64,000 nt of DNA from positions 372,001-436,000 of the forward strand of contig NZ_CP024160.1 in NCBI RefSeq assembly GCF_002736145.1, written 5' to 3'. Made by a program: the position numbers and the translations under genes. The notes below the pieces were generated by a model, which worked only from the letters and a program-made list of their open reading frames with translations, did not search any database and was not told where the DNA came from. Below are positions 53,031 to 62,065 of the stretch, piece by piece. This DNA is from Collinsella aerofaciens (GTDB lineage Bacteria; Actinomycetota; Coriobacteriia; Coriobacteriales; Coriobacteriaceae). Each line of letters begins with the position of its first letter. The first letter of the stretch is position 1.

Positions 53031-53954
53031 ATGAACATCGTTCTTGCGATGGCGCAGGGCCTCGTGGTCATGCTGGTCGCGCCCTTCTTCTCCGGCCTCG
53101 CCCGTGTGATTCGCGCGAAGATGCACAATCGCCGCGGTCCGTCCATCCTTCAGGATTACCGGGACCTCGCGAAGCTCATGGCGCGTCCCGAGTCCGTGAG
53201 TTCCGACTCGAGCTTCGTGCTGCGCATCATGCCGCCGCTGTTCCTCGCGGTGTCGTTTATGCTCGCCATGGGCCTGCCCATGTTCACGCTCCAGAGCCCC
53301 ATGCCCGTCTTTGGTGACGCCATCACCATCATGTACGCGCTCGCGCTGTCCCGCTTCTTCTTCGCGCTGTCCGGCGTGGATTCCTCCAACGCCTACGCGG
53401 GCTTCGGCGGTATCCGCGAGCTCCTCATGAGCGTGCTCATCGAGCCGTCCATGCTCATCGCGCTGTTCACCGTCGCCATCGTGTGCGGCTCCACGGACAT
53501 TGCGACCATGGGTCAGCACATCGTTACGGGCAACGTCTCGAGCGTCGTCGCCGTTATCCTCGCCGGCGTCGCCTTCGCGGCCGCCTGTTACATGGAGCTC
53601 GGCAAGCTTCCGTTCGATCAGGCCGAAGCCGAGCAGGAGCTCCAGGAGGGCCCGCTCGCCGAGCTCTCCGGCCCGTCCCTGGCCATGATGAAGCTCGCCA
53701 TGGGCATGAAGCAGGTCGTGGTCGTCGCTTGGTTCACCTCCATCTTCATCCCCTGGGGAGAGCCCGCGACCATCGGCGTCACCGCTCTCGTGGGCGCCGT
53801 CGTCTTCCTCGTCAAGTGCCTGGTCGATTTCGTCGTCTGCGGCGTGCTCGAGAACTCCGTTTCCCGTTCGCGCTTCAAGGTGCTCGGTAACCAGACCTGG
53901 GCCGTCGTCGGCATCGCGGTCCTCGCGTTCGTCTTCGTCGTCGTAGGCGTGTAG
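53031..53954 (+). CDS. hyfC: Hydrogenase-4 membrane subunit HyfC (NuoH/HycD-like)
   Basis: A 307-residue membrane protein with about eight helices, the NuoH-type subunit that joins the membrane and peripheral arms. Conserved pieces are AKMHNRRGPSILQDYRDL near residue 25, GFGGIRELLMS and ELGKLPFDQAEAEQEL, the acidic loop of the family. It lies 17 bases after hyfB and 16 before hyfD. The ATG at 53031 follows GAGAGGGGAGAGG. Confidence 0.92.
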   Translation: MNIVLAMAQGLVVMLVAPFFSGLARVIRAKMHNRRGPSILQDYRDLAKLMARPESVSSDSSFVLRIMPPLFLAVSFMLAMGLPMFTLQSPMPVFGDAITIMYALALSRFFFALSGVDSSNAYAGFGGIRELLMSVLIEPSMLIALFTVAIVCGSTDIATMGQHIVTGNVSSVVAVILAGVAFAAACYMELGKLPFDQAEAEQELQEGPLAELSGPSLAMMKLAMGMKQVVVVAWFTSIFIPWGEPATIGVTALVGAVVFLVKCLVDFVVCGVLENSVSRSRFKVLGNQTWAVVGIAVLAFVFVVVGV

Positions 53955-53970
53955 GGAGAAGGGAGAAACT

Positions 53971-55428
53971 ATGTCAATCGAATCGAGCTTGTCCCTCTTT
54001 GCCATGGTGGCGATCGCCGTCCCCATGCTGGGCTCCCTGCTCATCGTCATGCTGCCGCGTCCCTACGCTAAATGGATCTGCGCCTTTGCCGGCGGCATCG
54101 CCACGGTCGCTTCCGTTGGCTTGGCCGCGACGTTTGCCGGAAACGGCATGAACGCGGTCGATGTAACCTGGGCGAGTATGGGCCAGACCTTGGTCATGGG
54201 CTTCATATTCGACCGGATGAGCACGCTGCTCGCACCCGCGTTCGTCGCTATCGGCCTGCTCGTCGTCATCTATTCGTTCCCGTACATGAGCGATAAGAAT
54301 AAGGAGCATCCCGACGCGCCCCGTCGTCGCTTCTACGTGTACTTCTCCACGTTCATCGGCGCCATGGCCGGTCTCGCCTACAGCTCCACCATCGTCGGCC
54401 AGCTCGTTTTCTTCGAGATCACCGGTGTGTGCTCCTGGGGCCTCATCAGCTACTACATGACGCCCACGGCCAAGAAGGCCGGTATGAAGGCGCTCATCAT
54501 CACCCATATCGGCGCTCTGGGACTCTACATCGGCGCGGCCTTCCTGTTCGCCGGAACCGGCACGTTCGCGCTGAGCGCGATCTCCCAGCTCGATTCCGGT
54601 ATGAAGACCGTCGTGCTGCTGCTCATCCTGTTCGCTGCTTGGGCCAAGTCCGCCCAGTTCCCGCTCTACATGTGGCTGCCCTCCGCAATGGAGGCCCCCA
54701 CGCCCGTTTCCGCCTACCTTCATGGCGCGTCCATGGTTAAGGTCGGCGTGTGCGTGTTCGCCCGCGCTCTTGCGAGCGCCGGCGATATCCCCGAGATCGT
54801 CGGTTGGGTCGCCATCATCGACGCCGTCGTGACCATGCTCTTCGGCTTCCTCATGTACCTGCCCCAGAAGGATATGAAGCGCCTGCTCGCCTTCTCGACG
54901 ATCGCGCAGCTCGCCTACGTGTTCTTTGGCCTGGGCCTCTCCGTGTTCGGAAGCCAGATGGCGTTTAACGGCGCCGTCGAGCACATCTTCAACCACGCGT
55001 TCACCAAGACCCTGTTCTTCCTCATCGCTGGCTCTCTCAGCTTCACGCTGGGAACCCGTATGCTGCCCAAGATCCAGGGCCTCATGAAGAAGTACCCGGT
55101 CACGGGCGTGGGCTTTGCGGTCGCCGCGACCGCTATCGCCGGCGTGCCCCCCATGAGCACGTTCTTTTCCAAGTTCCAGATCATTTCCGGTGGCTTCGCG
55201 GTTGGTGCTACCAACACGGTCATCTTTGTCCTCGTGTGCGTCATGGTCGTCGAGACCGTCGCCACCTTCGCATGGTTCCTGCGTTGGATGGGTAAGGTCC
55301 TGCCCGGTGAGCCGAGCGAGACCGTGGCCGCCGGCCAGCCCCTTCCGCGCGCCATGGCGTTCGTGTTCGTCGTCCTCATGATCATGGTCGTCGTCGCCGG
55401 TCCTCTGTCCTCTAGTTGGATGGGTTAG
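53971..55428 (+). CDS. hyfD: Hydrogenase-4 membrane subunit HyfD (Nuo antiporter-like)
   Basis: A 485-residue antiporter-like subunit. FFEITGVCSWGLISYYMTP, then KSAQFPLYMWLPSAMEAPTP and KRLLAFSTIAQLAYV are the conserved helix and loop motifs of the NuoL/M/N group. It is an extra subunit found in Hyf-type but not Hyc-type complexes, so the complex is FHL-2-like and may translocate protons. The ATG has GGGAGAAGGGAG upstream. Confidence 0.91.
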   Translation: MSIESSLSLFAMVAIAVPMLGSLLIVMLPRPYAKWICAFAGGIATVASVGLAATFAGNGMNAVDVTWASMGQTLVMGFIFDRMSTLLAPAFVAIGLLVVIYSFPYMSDKNKEHPDAPRRRFYVYFSTFIGAMAGLAYSSTIVGQLVFFEITGVCSWGLISYYMTPTAKKAGMKALIITHIGALGLYIGAAFLFAGTGTFALSAISQLDSGMKTVVLLLILFAAWAKSAQFPLYMWLPSAMEAPTPVSAYLHGASMVKVGVCVFARALASAGDIPEIVGWVAIIDAVVTMLFGFLMYLPQKDMKRLLAFSTIAQLAYVFFGLGLSVFGSQMAFNGAVEHIFNHAFTKTLFFLIAGSLSFTLGTRMLPKIQGLMKKYPVTGVGFAVAATAIAGVPPMSTFFSKFQIISGGFAVGATNTVIFVLVCVMVVETVATFAWFLRWMGKVLPGEPSETVAAGQPLPRAMAFVFVVLMIMVVVAGPLSSSWMG

Positions 55429-55438
55429 GAGGTAGGAC

Positions 55439-56092
55439 ATGGGTTATTCGTTAGTCAATATCCTGGGCGGTCTTCTGATCGTGACCTCCACCATGGTGGT
55501 CGTCTCGAAGACCATCCCGTCCGCCATCAAGTGGTACGCGATCCAGTCGGTTGTCCTGGTGGGCGTGCTGCTCACCCTGGGCCTCACCACCGGTGCCACC
55601 GAGCTTCTCATGTGGGCCGCGTCGGCCTTCGTCACCAAGGTGATCCTCGTTCCGTTCATTCTCAACCGTGCCTACAAGAAGATGGGTTCGCCTGCCGATA
55701 GCACGCTGACCTCCTCCATCAAGCCGGCCTGGACCATCATCCTCACCGGTCTGGAGGTGGCCGTCTGCTTCGCGGTGGTCACGCGCCTGAGCCTGCCCAC
55801 CGCCGAGGTGGCCACTCCGGCCCTCGCCATCAGCTTCGCGCACTTCTTCGTCGGCCTCACGTGCATCATCTCCCAGCGCAACATCCTCAAGCAGATCTTC
55901 GGGTACTGCCTTATGGAGAACGGTAGCCACGTGACGCTCGCTCTGCTCGCGCCCACGGCCCCCGAGATCATCGAGATCGGCATCGCCACCGACGCCATCT
56001 TCGCCGTCATCATCATGTCCGCCGTCGTCGTGAGGATTTGGAACGACACCAAGTCGCTCGACTCCCACGACCTGACCGAATTGAAGGGGTAG
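55439..56092 (+). CDS. hyfE: Hydrogenase-4 membrane subunit HyfE
   Basis: A 217-residue integral membrane protein with about seven hydrophobic segments, similar in length to E. coli HyfE. The C-terminal half (QRNILKQIFGYCLMENGSH) carries the motif resembling NuoK. It is specific to Hyf-type complexes. GGAGGTAGG precedes the ATG. It is 3 bases from hyfF. Confidence 0.9.
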   Translation: MGYSLVNILGGLLIVTSTMVVVSKTIPSAIKWYAIQSVVLVGVLLTLGLTTGATELLMWAASAFVTKVILVPFILNRAYKKMGSPADSTLTSSIKPAWTIILTGLEVAVCFAVVTRLSLPTAEVATPALAISFAHFFVGLTCIISQRNILKQIFGYCLMENGSHVTLALLAPTAPEIIEIGIATDAIFAVIIMSAVVVRIWNDTKSLDSHDLTELKG

Positions 56093-56095
56093 GCC

Positions 56096-57661
56096 ATGGA
56101 TGTTTCAATGCTGACGGTCGCCCTGCTCGCTTGTCCTCTCGTGTTCTCCCTGATTATGGCTGCGCTCCCCAAGACGACGTCCTACAACGTCTTCGCGGGG
56201 CTCAACACCATCTCCGTCGCGGCGACCCTTGTCCTTTCGGTCGTCACCGCGGGAACCATGCTCTCGAGCGGGCAGAATATCGACGCTTTGGGCCTGTGGC
56301 TCCATCTCGATTCGCTCTCGTCGATCTTCGTCCTTCTGGTAGGCATCATCGGGTTCATCACCGGCGTGTACTCCATCTCCTATATCAAGATCGATATCGA
56401 GGAGAAGACCATGCCGGCCGAGCGCACCAAGCAGTACTACGCGCTGTTCAGCCTGTTCGTCTTCACGATGCTGCTCGCCTGCCTGTCCAACAACATCATC
56501 CTCACCTGGGCGGCGGTCGAGGCCACTACGCTGTCGACCGTGTTCCTCGTGGGCATCTACAAGAACAAGCAGGCGCTCGAGGCGTCTTGGAAGTACGCGA
56601 TGGTCTGCACCGCCGGTGTGGCCTTCGGCCTGTTCGGCACGCTGCTCATCTACGCGAACGCCGCCGATATCATGCCCAACGCGCATGAGGCCGCCTTCCT
56701 CACCTCCATCATGCCCTACGCCGACCAGTTCGACCCGATGCTCGTGCGCCTCGCGTTCGCGTTCATCGTCATCGGCTTCGGCACCAAGGCGGGCCTGTTC
56801 CCCATGCACACCTGGCTGCCCGACGCGCACTCCCAGGCTCCGAGCCCGGTCTCCGCGCTGCTCTCGGGCGTGCTGCTCAAGTGCGCCATGCTGGTGATCA
56901 TCCGCTTCTACTCCCTGTCCATCATCACGGTGGGCGACACCTATCCGCGAACGCTCCTGCTCATCCTGGGCACGCTGTCCATCCTGGTGGCTGCCCTGTG
57001 CATCTTCAAGCAGGACGATATCAAGCGCCGCTTCGCGTACTCCTCCGTCGACAACGTCGGCGTGGTCGCGCTGTGCCTGGGTATCGGTGGCCCGCTCGGT
57101 ATCGCCGCCTGCCTGCTGCACTGCATCTTCCACGGCTTCACGAAGGCGCTCGCCTTCTGCATGGCCGGTAACATCCAGCACATCTACCACACCCGCGACC
57201 TGAACAAGATCAAGGGCGTCGTCGAGATCGCTCCCGTCACGGCAGCGCTCACCATCATCGCCCTGCTCGCGCTCGCCGCCTTCCCGCCGTTCGCCCTGTT
57301 CATCTCCGAGTTCCTCACCTTCGTGGCCGGCGTTCAGTCCGGTCCCATCTGGGTGGTCGTGCTCGTGGCCATCGGCCTCACCGGCGTGTACTTCGCCCTT
57401 ACCGGCATCGCGCTCAAGTCCATCTTCGGCAAGGCGCCCGAGGGCATGAAGCGCCACGAGGTGCCCGCCCTCATGATCATCCCCGAGATCGCCCTCGCGA
57501 TCGTGGTCATGTGGTTCGGTATCGCCACCCCGGTCGCCATCACGAGCGGCGTCGAGGATGCAACGTCCGTCGTTTTGAACCAGAGCGTCGAAGAGCTCCA
57601 CGAGGCCCCTCTCTACCGCATGGTGTTCAGTTCCCAGACCAAGACAAGTGAGGTGAATTAG
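56096..57661 (+). CDS. hyfF: Hydrogenase-4 membrane subunit HyfF (Nuo antiporter-like)
   Basis: A 521-residue antiporter-like subunit with about 14 helices. WAAVEATTLSTVFLVG, then TKAGLFPMHTWLPDAHSQAP and KRRFAYSSVDNVGVV match the HyfF group. With HyfB and HyfD it makes three antiporter-like subunits in the complex. It lies 4 bases before hyfG. Confidence 0.91.
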   Translation: MDVSMLTVALLACPLVFSLIMAALPKTTSYNVFAGLNTISVAATLVLSVVTAGTMLSSGQNIDALGLWLHLDSLSSIFVLLVGIIGFITGVYSISYIKIDIEEKTMPAERTKQYYALFSLFVFTMLLACLSNNIILTWAAVEATTLSTVFLVGIYKNKQALEASWKYAMVCTAGVAFGLFGTLLIYANAADIMPNAHEAAFLTSIMPYADQFDPMLVRLAFAFIVIGFGTKAGLFPMHTWLPDAHSQAPSPVSALLSGVLLKCAMLVIIRFYSLSIITVGDTYPRTLLLILGTLSILVAALCIFKQDDIKRRFAYSSVDNVGVVALCLGIGGPLGIAACLLHCIFHGFTKALAFCMAGNIQHIYHTRDLNKIKGVVEIAPVTAALTIIALLALAAFPPFALFISEFLTFVAGVQSGPIWVVVLVAIGLTGVYFALTGIALKSIFGKAPEGMKRHEVPALMIIPEIALAIVVMWFGIATPVAITSGVEDATSVVLNQSVEELHEAPLYRMVFSSQTKTSEVN

Positions 57662-57665
57662 CACC

Positions 57666-59438
57666 ATGGCAGAACCTGAAAAGAAGGACTACGCTCGTCG
57701 CTGCGAAAGCCACGTCGAGGCCCTGCGCGCTGCAGTGCCGGGCGCTATCGAGAAGGTCGAATGGCAGTGCGAGGACCAGCTGACGATCACCGTCAAGCTG
57801 GACCGTCTGCCCGAGGCCGTCCATTACCTGTATTACGAGCGCTACGGCTGGATTCCCGTGATCATCGGCAACGATGAGCGCAGTCTGTGCGGCCGTTACG
57901 CTGTGTACTACGTCATCTCCATGGAGGGGGAGGACCCCGGCTGGGTGACCGTGCGCACCGAGGTCGATCCCGCCAAGATGACGTTCCCGTCCGTGACGCC
58001 GTTCGTCCCCGCCTGCGTGTGGGGCGAGCGCGAGCTTCGCGACATGTTCGGCCTGATCCCCGAGGGTCTGCCCGACCGTCGCCGCCTGGTGCTTCCCGAT
58101 GACTGGCCCAGCGGCCTGTACCCGCTGCGCAAGGACTCCATGGACTACCGCTTCCGTCCCGCTCCCGCGAGCGATATGGAAAACTACGAGTTCTTGGCCG
58201 ATACCAAGGGCAAGGAGACGACGCTTGTCCCCATGGGCCCGCTGCATATTACCTCCGACGAGCCCGGCCACTTCCGCCTGTTCGTTGAGGGCGAGACGAT
58301 CGTCGACGCCGACTACCGTCTGTTCTACGTGCACCGCGGCATGGAAAAGGTCGCCGAGACGCGCCTGAACTATGACGCCGTGACGTTCCTCGCTGACCGC
58401 ATCTGCGGCATCTGCGGCTGCGCCCACTCGGTGGCCTATGCCGAGGCCGTCGAGCGCGCCCAGGGCATCCATGTCCCGCCGCGCGCCCAGTACATCCGCG
58501 CCATCATGCTCGAGGTCGAGCGCCTGCACTCGCACCTGCTCAACATTGGCCTGGCGTCGCACTACACGGGCTTCGACTCCGGCTTCCAGCAGTTCTTCCG
58601 CGTCCGCGAGAAGTCCATGGACCTGGCCGAGAAGCTCTCCGGTCACCGCAAGACCTACGGCCTCAACGTGATCGGCGGCGTGCGTCGCGACATTTTGGCC
58701 GAGCAGAAGCTCTCCACGCTCACGACCATCCACCAGCTGCGCTCCGAGGTTCAGGAGCTCGTCGACGTGCTGCTCTCCACGCCCAACTTTATTGAGCGTA
58801 CGAGCGGTATCGGCATCTTGGACCGCAAGATCGCACGCGACTTCTCGCCGGTCGGCCCGCTCATGCGTGGCTCGGGCTATGCCCGCGACGTGCGCTTTGA
58901 CCATCCCTTCGACGGCTACGCCGATCCGGACGTTCAAAAGATGCACGCCGCCACGGCCGACACCTGCGACGCCTTCGGCCGTACCGCCGTTCGCATCCAG
59001 GAGGTCTACGATTCGATCGACATGATCGAGACCATGCTCGAGAACTGCCCGTCGGGCCCCATCCTCACCACGGATTGGGAGTACACCCCGCACAAGTACG
59101 CCATCGGCGCCACCGAGGCGCCGCGCGGCGAGGACGTGCACTGGGCCATGCTCGGCAATAACCAGAAGTGCTATCGCTGGCGCGCCAAAGCCGCCACGTA
59201 CAGCAACTGGCCGGTCCTGCGCTACATGTTCCGCGGCAACACCGTGGGCGACGCTGCGCTGATCGTCGGCTCGCTCGATCCGTGCTACTCCTGCACCGAC
59301 CGCGTGACGGTGACCGATGTCGCCGCCAAGCGCGACCACGTGCTCGACAAGGAGCAGTTCGAGAACGTCTGGCGCGACAAGTCGCCGCTTGCGGGCGAGG
59401 GCACCATGGCCGCTCCGCTCGATGAGGAGGCGCTCTAA
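57666..59438 (+). CDS. hyfG: [NiFe]-hydrogenase large subunit HyfG (NuoC-NuoD fusion, HycE-like)
   Basis: The catalytic hydrogen-forming subunit, 590 residues. Residues 1 to about 165 are NuoC-like (CVWGERELRDMFGLIPEGLPD) and about 190-546 NuoD/HycE-like. Ni-Fe ligands are Cys247 and Cys250 (RICGICGCAHS) and Cys540 and Cys543 in DPCYSCTDR. The 44 residues after Arg546 match the tail that HycI removes from HycE during maturation, and a hycI gene is downstream. It is soluble and faces the cytoplasm. No CXXC is missing. Confidence 0.95.
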   Translation: MAEPEKKDYARRCESHVEALRAAVPGAIEKVEWQCEDQLTITVKLDRLPEAVHYLYYERYGWIPVIIGNDERSLCGRYAVYYVISMEGEDPGWVTVRTEVDPAKMTFPSVTPFVPACVWGERELRDMFGLIPEGLPDRRRLVLPDDWPSGLYPLRKDSMDYRFRPAPASDMENYEFLADTKGKETTLVPMGPLHITSDEPGHFRLFVEGETIVDADYRLFYVHRGMEKVAETRLNYDAVTFLADRICGICGCAHSVAYAEAVERAQGIHVPPRAQYIRAIMLEVERLHSHLLNIGLASHYTGFDSGFQQFFRVREKSMDLAEKLSGHRKTYGLNVIGGVRRDILAEQKLSTLTTIHQLRSEVQELVDVLLSTPNFIERTSGIGILDRKIARDFSPVGPLMRGSGYARDVRFDHPFDGYADPDVQKMHAATADTCDAFGRTAVRIQEVYDSIDMIETMLENCPSGPILTTDWEYTPHKYAIGATEAPRGEDVHWAMLGNNQKCYRWRAKAATYSNWPVLRYMFRGNTVGDAALIVGSLDPCYSCTDRVTVTDVAAKRDHVLDKEQFENVWRDKSPLAGEGTMAAPLDEEAL

Positions 59439-59439
59439 T

Positions 59440-60156
59440 ATGCTGAAGCTTTGGAAGGTCAACGCCAAGGCCGGCGACGCGACGGTCAAGTACCCGTTTG
59501 CGCCGTTCCCCACCAACAAGGACATGCGCGGCAAGCCCGAGCACAACGCGGAGCTCTGCATCGCCTGCGGTGCCTGCGGCGTGGCGTGCCCGGCCGATGC
59601 CATTCGCATGGACACCGACCTTGCGGCCGATACCATCACCTGGTCGATCGACTACGGTCGCTGCATCTTCTGCGGCCGCTGCGAGGAAGCCTGCCCCATG
59701 GAGGCCATCAAGCTCACCGAGGAGTTTGAGCTGGCCGTCATGAGCAAGGACGACCTCACCAGCAAGAGCGTCTACACGCTCGAGCATTGCTCGCGTTGCG
59801 GCAAGCCGTTTGCCCCGCACAAGGAGATCGACTACGCTAAGCGCCTGCTGCAAAAGGCCGGCGGCATGGAGGCCGAGCAGGCCGCCCGTACCGTCGGTAT
59901 GTGCCAGGAGTGCAAGCGCGAGCTCGACGCCCTGCGCGCCGCCTCGGCCGTAAAGACCGGCAACGCGCGCGGCATGGCTGCCAACGAGACGCTTGTGTCC
60001 GGTGAGCCCCAGGGCCCCGGCATGGAGTATCTGGGCGGCCACGGCGTGAACCCGGAGTATGTCGACCGCGAGCTCAACCCCGATGCGCCAGAGATTCCCG
60101 CTGGACCTGCACCGGTCGAGGGCATCATCATCGATTTTGAAACGAAGGAGGAGTAA
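59440..60156 (+). CDS. hyfH: Hydrogenase ferredoxin-like subunit HyfH (HycF-like)
   Basis: A 238-residue subunit with two [4Fe-4S] sites: CIACGACGVACP at Cys40, 43, 46 and 50, and CIFCGRCEEACP at Cys75, 78, 81 and 85. Further cysteine pairs (CSRCGKPF and CQEC) may bind zinc. It continues about 60 residues beyond the length of E. coli HyfH as a Gly/Pro-rich tail ending DFETKEE. It carries electrons between HyfA and HyfI. It starts 1 base after hyfG. Confidence 0.9.
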   Translation: MLKLWKVNAKAGDATVKYPFAPFPTNKDMRGKPEHNAELCIACGACGVACPADAIRMDTDLAADTITWSIDYGRCIFCGRCEEACPMEAIKLTEEFELAVMSKDDLTSKSVYTLEHCSRCGKPFAPHKEIDYAKRLLQKAGGMEAEQAARTVGMCQECKRELDALRAASAVKTGNARGMAANETLVSGEPQGPGMEYLGGHGVNPEYVDRELNPDAPEIPAGPAPVEGIIIDFETKEE

Positions 60157-60158
60157 CC

Positions 60159-60941
60159 ATGGCCGAACCCACGCTTTTGCCCGAGCGGCTTCAGTACCGC
60201 CCGACCAAGATCGAGCTCGACGAGAGCATCGAGAAGGCCAAGGCGACCCTTCTTAAGAAGATCAAGCGCTCGGTGTACGTCTACCGCGTTGACTGCGGCG
60301 GCTGCAATGGCTGCGAGATCGAGATCTTCGGTTCCATCACGCCCGTCTTTGACGTCGAGCGCTTTGGCATCAAAGTCGTGCCTTCGCCCCGTCACGCCGA
60401 TGTGCTGCTGTACACCGGCGCCGTGACGCGTGCCATGCGCATGCCGGCCCTGCGCGCCTTTGAGGCCGCACCCGATCCCAAGATCGTAGTGTCCTATGGT
60501 GCGTGCGGCTGCACCGGCGGCATCTTCTACGACAACTACTGCGTTTGGGGCGGCACGGACAAAATCCTGCCGGTCGATGTCTACATCCCCGGCTGCCCGC
60601 CCAGCCCCGCGCAGACCATCTACGGCTTTGCCATGGCGCTCGGTCTGCTGGACCAAAAGCTCCATGCCGAGACCACGGTGGAGGCCGCCGGCGAGCAGGC
60701 CGATATCCTGCACCCCGGTGTGCCGTACAAGCTGCGCGTTGCCATCGAGCGCGAGGCTCGCGCCATGAGTGGTTACCGTTACGGCCGCGACCTGGCCAAC
60801 GAGTTTATGGATACGCTCGAGGGCGCACCCAAGGGCGATATCCGCGGTGCCATGGCGCTGCTCATCGATAAGCAGGACGATCCGCGCCGCGTCGAGGTGT
60901 ACTCGGCGCTGCAGGATCTGGTGCTGGCCGGAGGTCGCTAG
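60159..60941 (+). CDS. hyfI: Hydrogenase small subunit HyfI (NuoB/HycG-like)
   Basis: A 260-residue small subunit holding the proximal [4Fe-4S] cluster. Ligand motifs are VDCGGCNGCE (Cys46, 49, 52), SYGACGCTGG and IPGCPPSP. It joins HyfG in the active core. The C-terminal 90 residues are longer than HycG needs but similar in length to HyfI. It starts 2 bases after hyfH and ends directly at the hycH ATG. Confidence 0.93.
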   Translation: MAEPTLLPERLQYRPTKIELDESIEKAKATLLKKIKRSVYVYRVDCGGCNGCEIEIFGSITPVFDVERFGIKVVPSPRHADVLLYTGAVTRAMRMPALRAFEAAPDPKIVVSYGACGCTGGIFYDNYCVWGGTDKILPVDVYIPGCPPSPAQTIYGFAMALGLLDQKLHAETTVEAAGEQADILHPGVPYKLRVAIEREARAMSGYRYGRDLANEFMDTLEGAPKGDIRGAMALLIDKQDDPRRVEVYSALQDLVLAGGR

Positions 60942-61523
60942 ATGGAGCTCACGGACCGCTCTGGTTACTTTGCGGGCCCCGGCATGCTCGGCGGCTCCTT
61001 TGGCGATGCCTCGCGCGCAAGCGACGAGGCTGCCGAGGGCGTCGCCGACCCCTGCCTGGGCCATGCGCCCGACCAGGTGGTCTTTTACGAGCTCACGCGT
61101 AAGTTCGTGGAGACCGAGGAAGACGTTCCCCAGGAGGCCTGCGACGTGCTGTACTACACGCTCGCCGTGGGCCACCACACCGGCGTGCTCGACTGCTTTG
61201 AGCCACGCCTGTCGGTGCCGGTGGATGTGTTCTATTCGCTCGTCGACGCGCTGCCGGAGGGGGAGGCCAAGACCAAGTTCGAGGCCATCCGCTCCTTTGG
61301 TGAGTGCCAGCTCGACAAGGCGGCGGTACCGTCGCTGCTCGAGGCCTGCGATGCGCTGCTCGACGAGCGCGGTTTTCGCGGGTCGGCCAAGGCCGGCATC
61401 TCGGTGTTCGACGACGACTTTGGCCTGCATGCCCAGCAGGTCGCGTTCTTAATGAAGTTCCGCGATCTGGTTGAGCGCGTGCGCGATGTGTCGGGCGTGT
61501 ATCTGACGGGAAGGTTGCAGTAA
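60942..61523 (+). CDS. hycH: Formate hydrogenlyase maturation protein HycH/HyfJ
   Basis: A 193-residue protein. From about residue 45 it matches HycH: VVFYELTRKFVETEEDVP, then LYYTLAVGHHTGVLDCFE. About 45 extra residues, Gly- and Ser-rich, precede the match. HycH is needed for full hydrogenase maturation in E. coli; the mechanism is unclear. Its stop overlaps the hycI start by one base. In gene order it takes the place of hyfJ. Confidence 0.86.
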   Translation: MELTDRSGYFAGPGMLGGSFGDASRASDEAAEGVADPCLGHAPDQVVFYELTRKFVETEEDVPQEACDVLYYTLAVGHHTGVLDCFEPRLSVPVDVFYSLVDALPEGEAKTKFEAIRSFGECQLDKAAVPSLLEACDALLDERGFRGSAKAGISVFDDDFGLHAQQVAFLMKFRDLVERVRDVSGVYLTGRLQ

Positions 61524-62026
61524 TGGGTCGCGTTGTAGACGGTCGTGTGAACGGCGCCCCGTTTGCGGGTATCGTGCTCACGGCGGGAAGCGTGCTGCGC
61601 GCCGACGATGCCGCCGGCCCCGTGCTCTCCAAAAAGATGGAGGACGCACCCATCGCCGGTTGGTACACCATCGACGGTGGCCAAACGCCCGAGGACGACA
61701 TCATCGAGGTCAAGCGCGAGCGTCCGCCTCGCCTGGTCTTGGTCGATGCCGCCGACATGGCACTGCCCGTCGGGTCCATCCGCTTGCTCGACAAGCGCGA
61801 TGTGGCCCGTAAGTCGATGTTCACCACGCATTCGCTTCCTTTGTCGATTCTGATCGAAGAGATTGAGCAATCGTGTGATGATATCGTCTTCGTTGGGATT
61901 CAGCCGGGCGACACGGAGTTCTACAACCCCATGTCCCCGGAAGTCTTTGACGCCGTCGACGCCGTGTATGACGCCGTGGCTGCCTACGACTTTTCCCACT
62001 TTGTCCGCTTGGGGCAAGAGCAATAG
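61523..62026 (+). CDS. hycI: Hydrogenase maturation endopeptidase HycI
   Basis: A 167-residue nickel-dependent protease expected to cut the HyfG tail after Arg546. Metal-site residues match E. coli: Asp29 in RADDAAGP, the Asp of VDAADMA, and the His of FTTHSLPL. The usual GNxxxGDD motif is altered to AGSVLRADD, so the Asn and Gly are missing. PQ-type C-terminus GIQPGDTEFYNPMS is conserved. The gene overlaps hycH by one base and ends 39 bases before the FNT channel gene. Confidence 0.87.
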   Translation: MGRVVDGRVNGAPFAGIVLTAGSVLRADDAAGPVLSKKMEDAPIAGWYTIDGGQTPEDDIIEVKRERPPRLVLVDAADMALPVGSIRLLDKRDVARKSMFTTHSLPLSILIEEIEQSCDDIVFVGIQPGDTEFYNPMSPEVFDAVDAVYDAVAAYDFSHFVRLGQEQ

Positions 62027-62065
62027 GAGCGCTTGTCCCTGCTGATTAGGAAAGAAGTGATTGAC

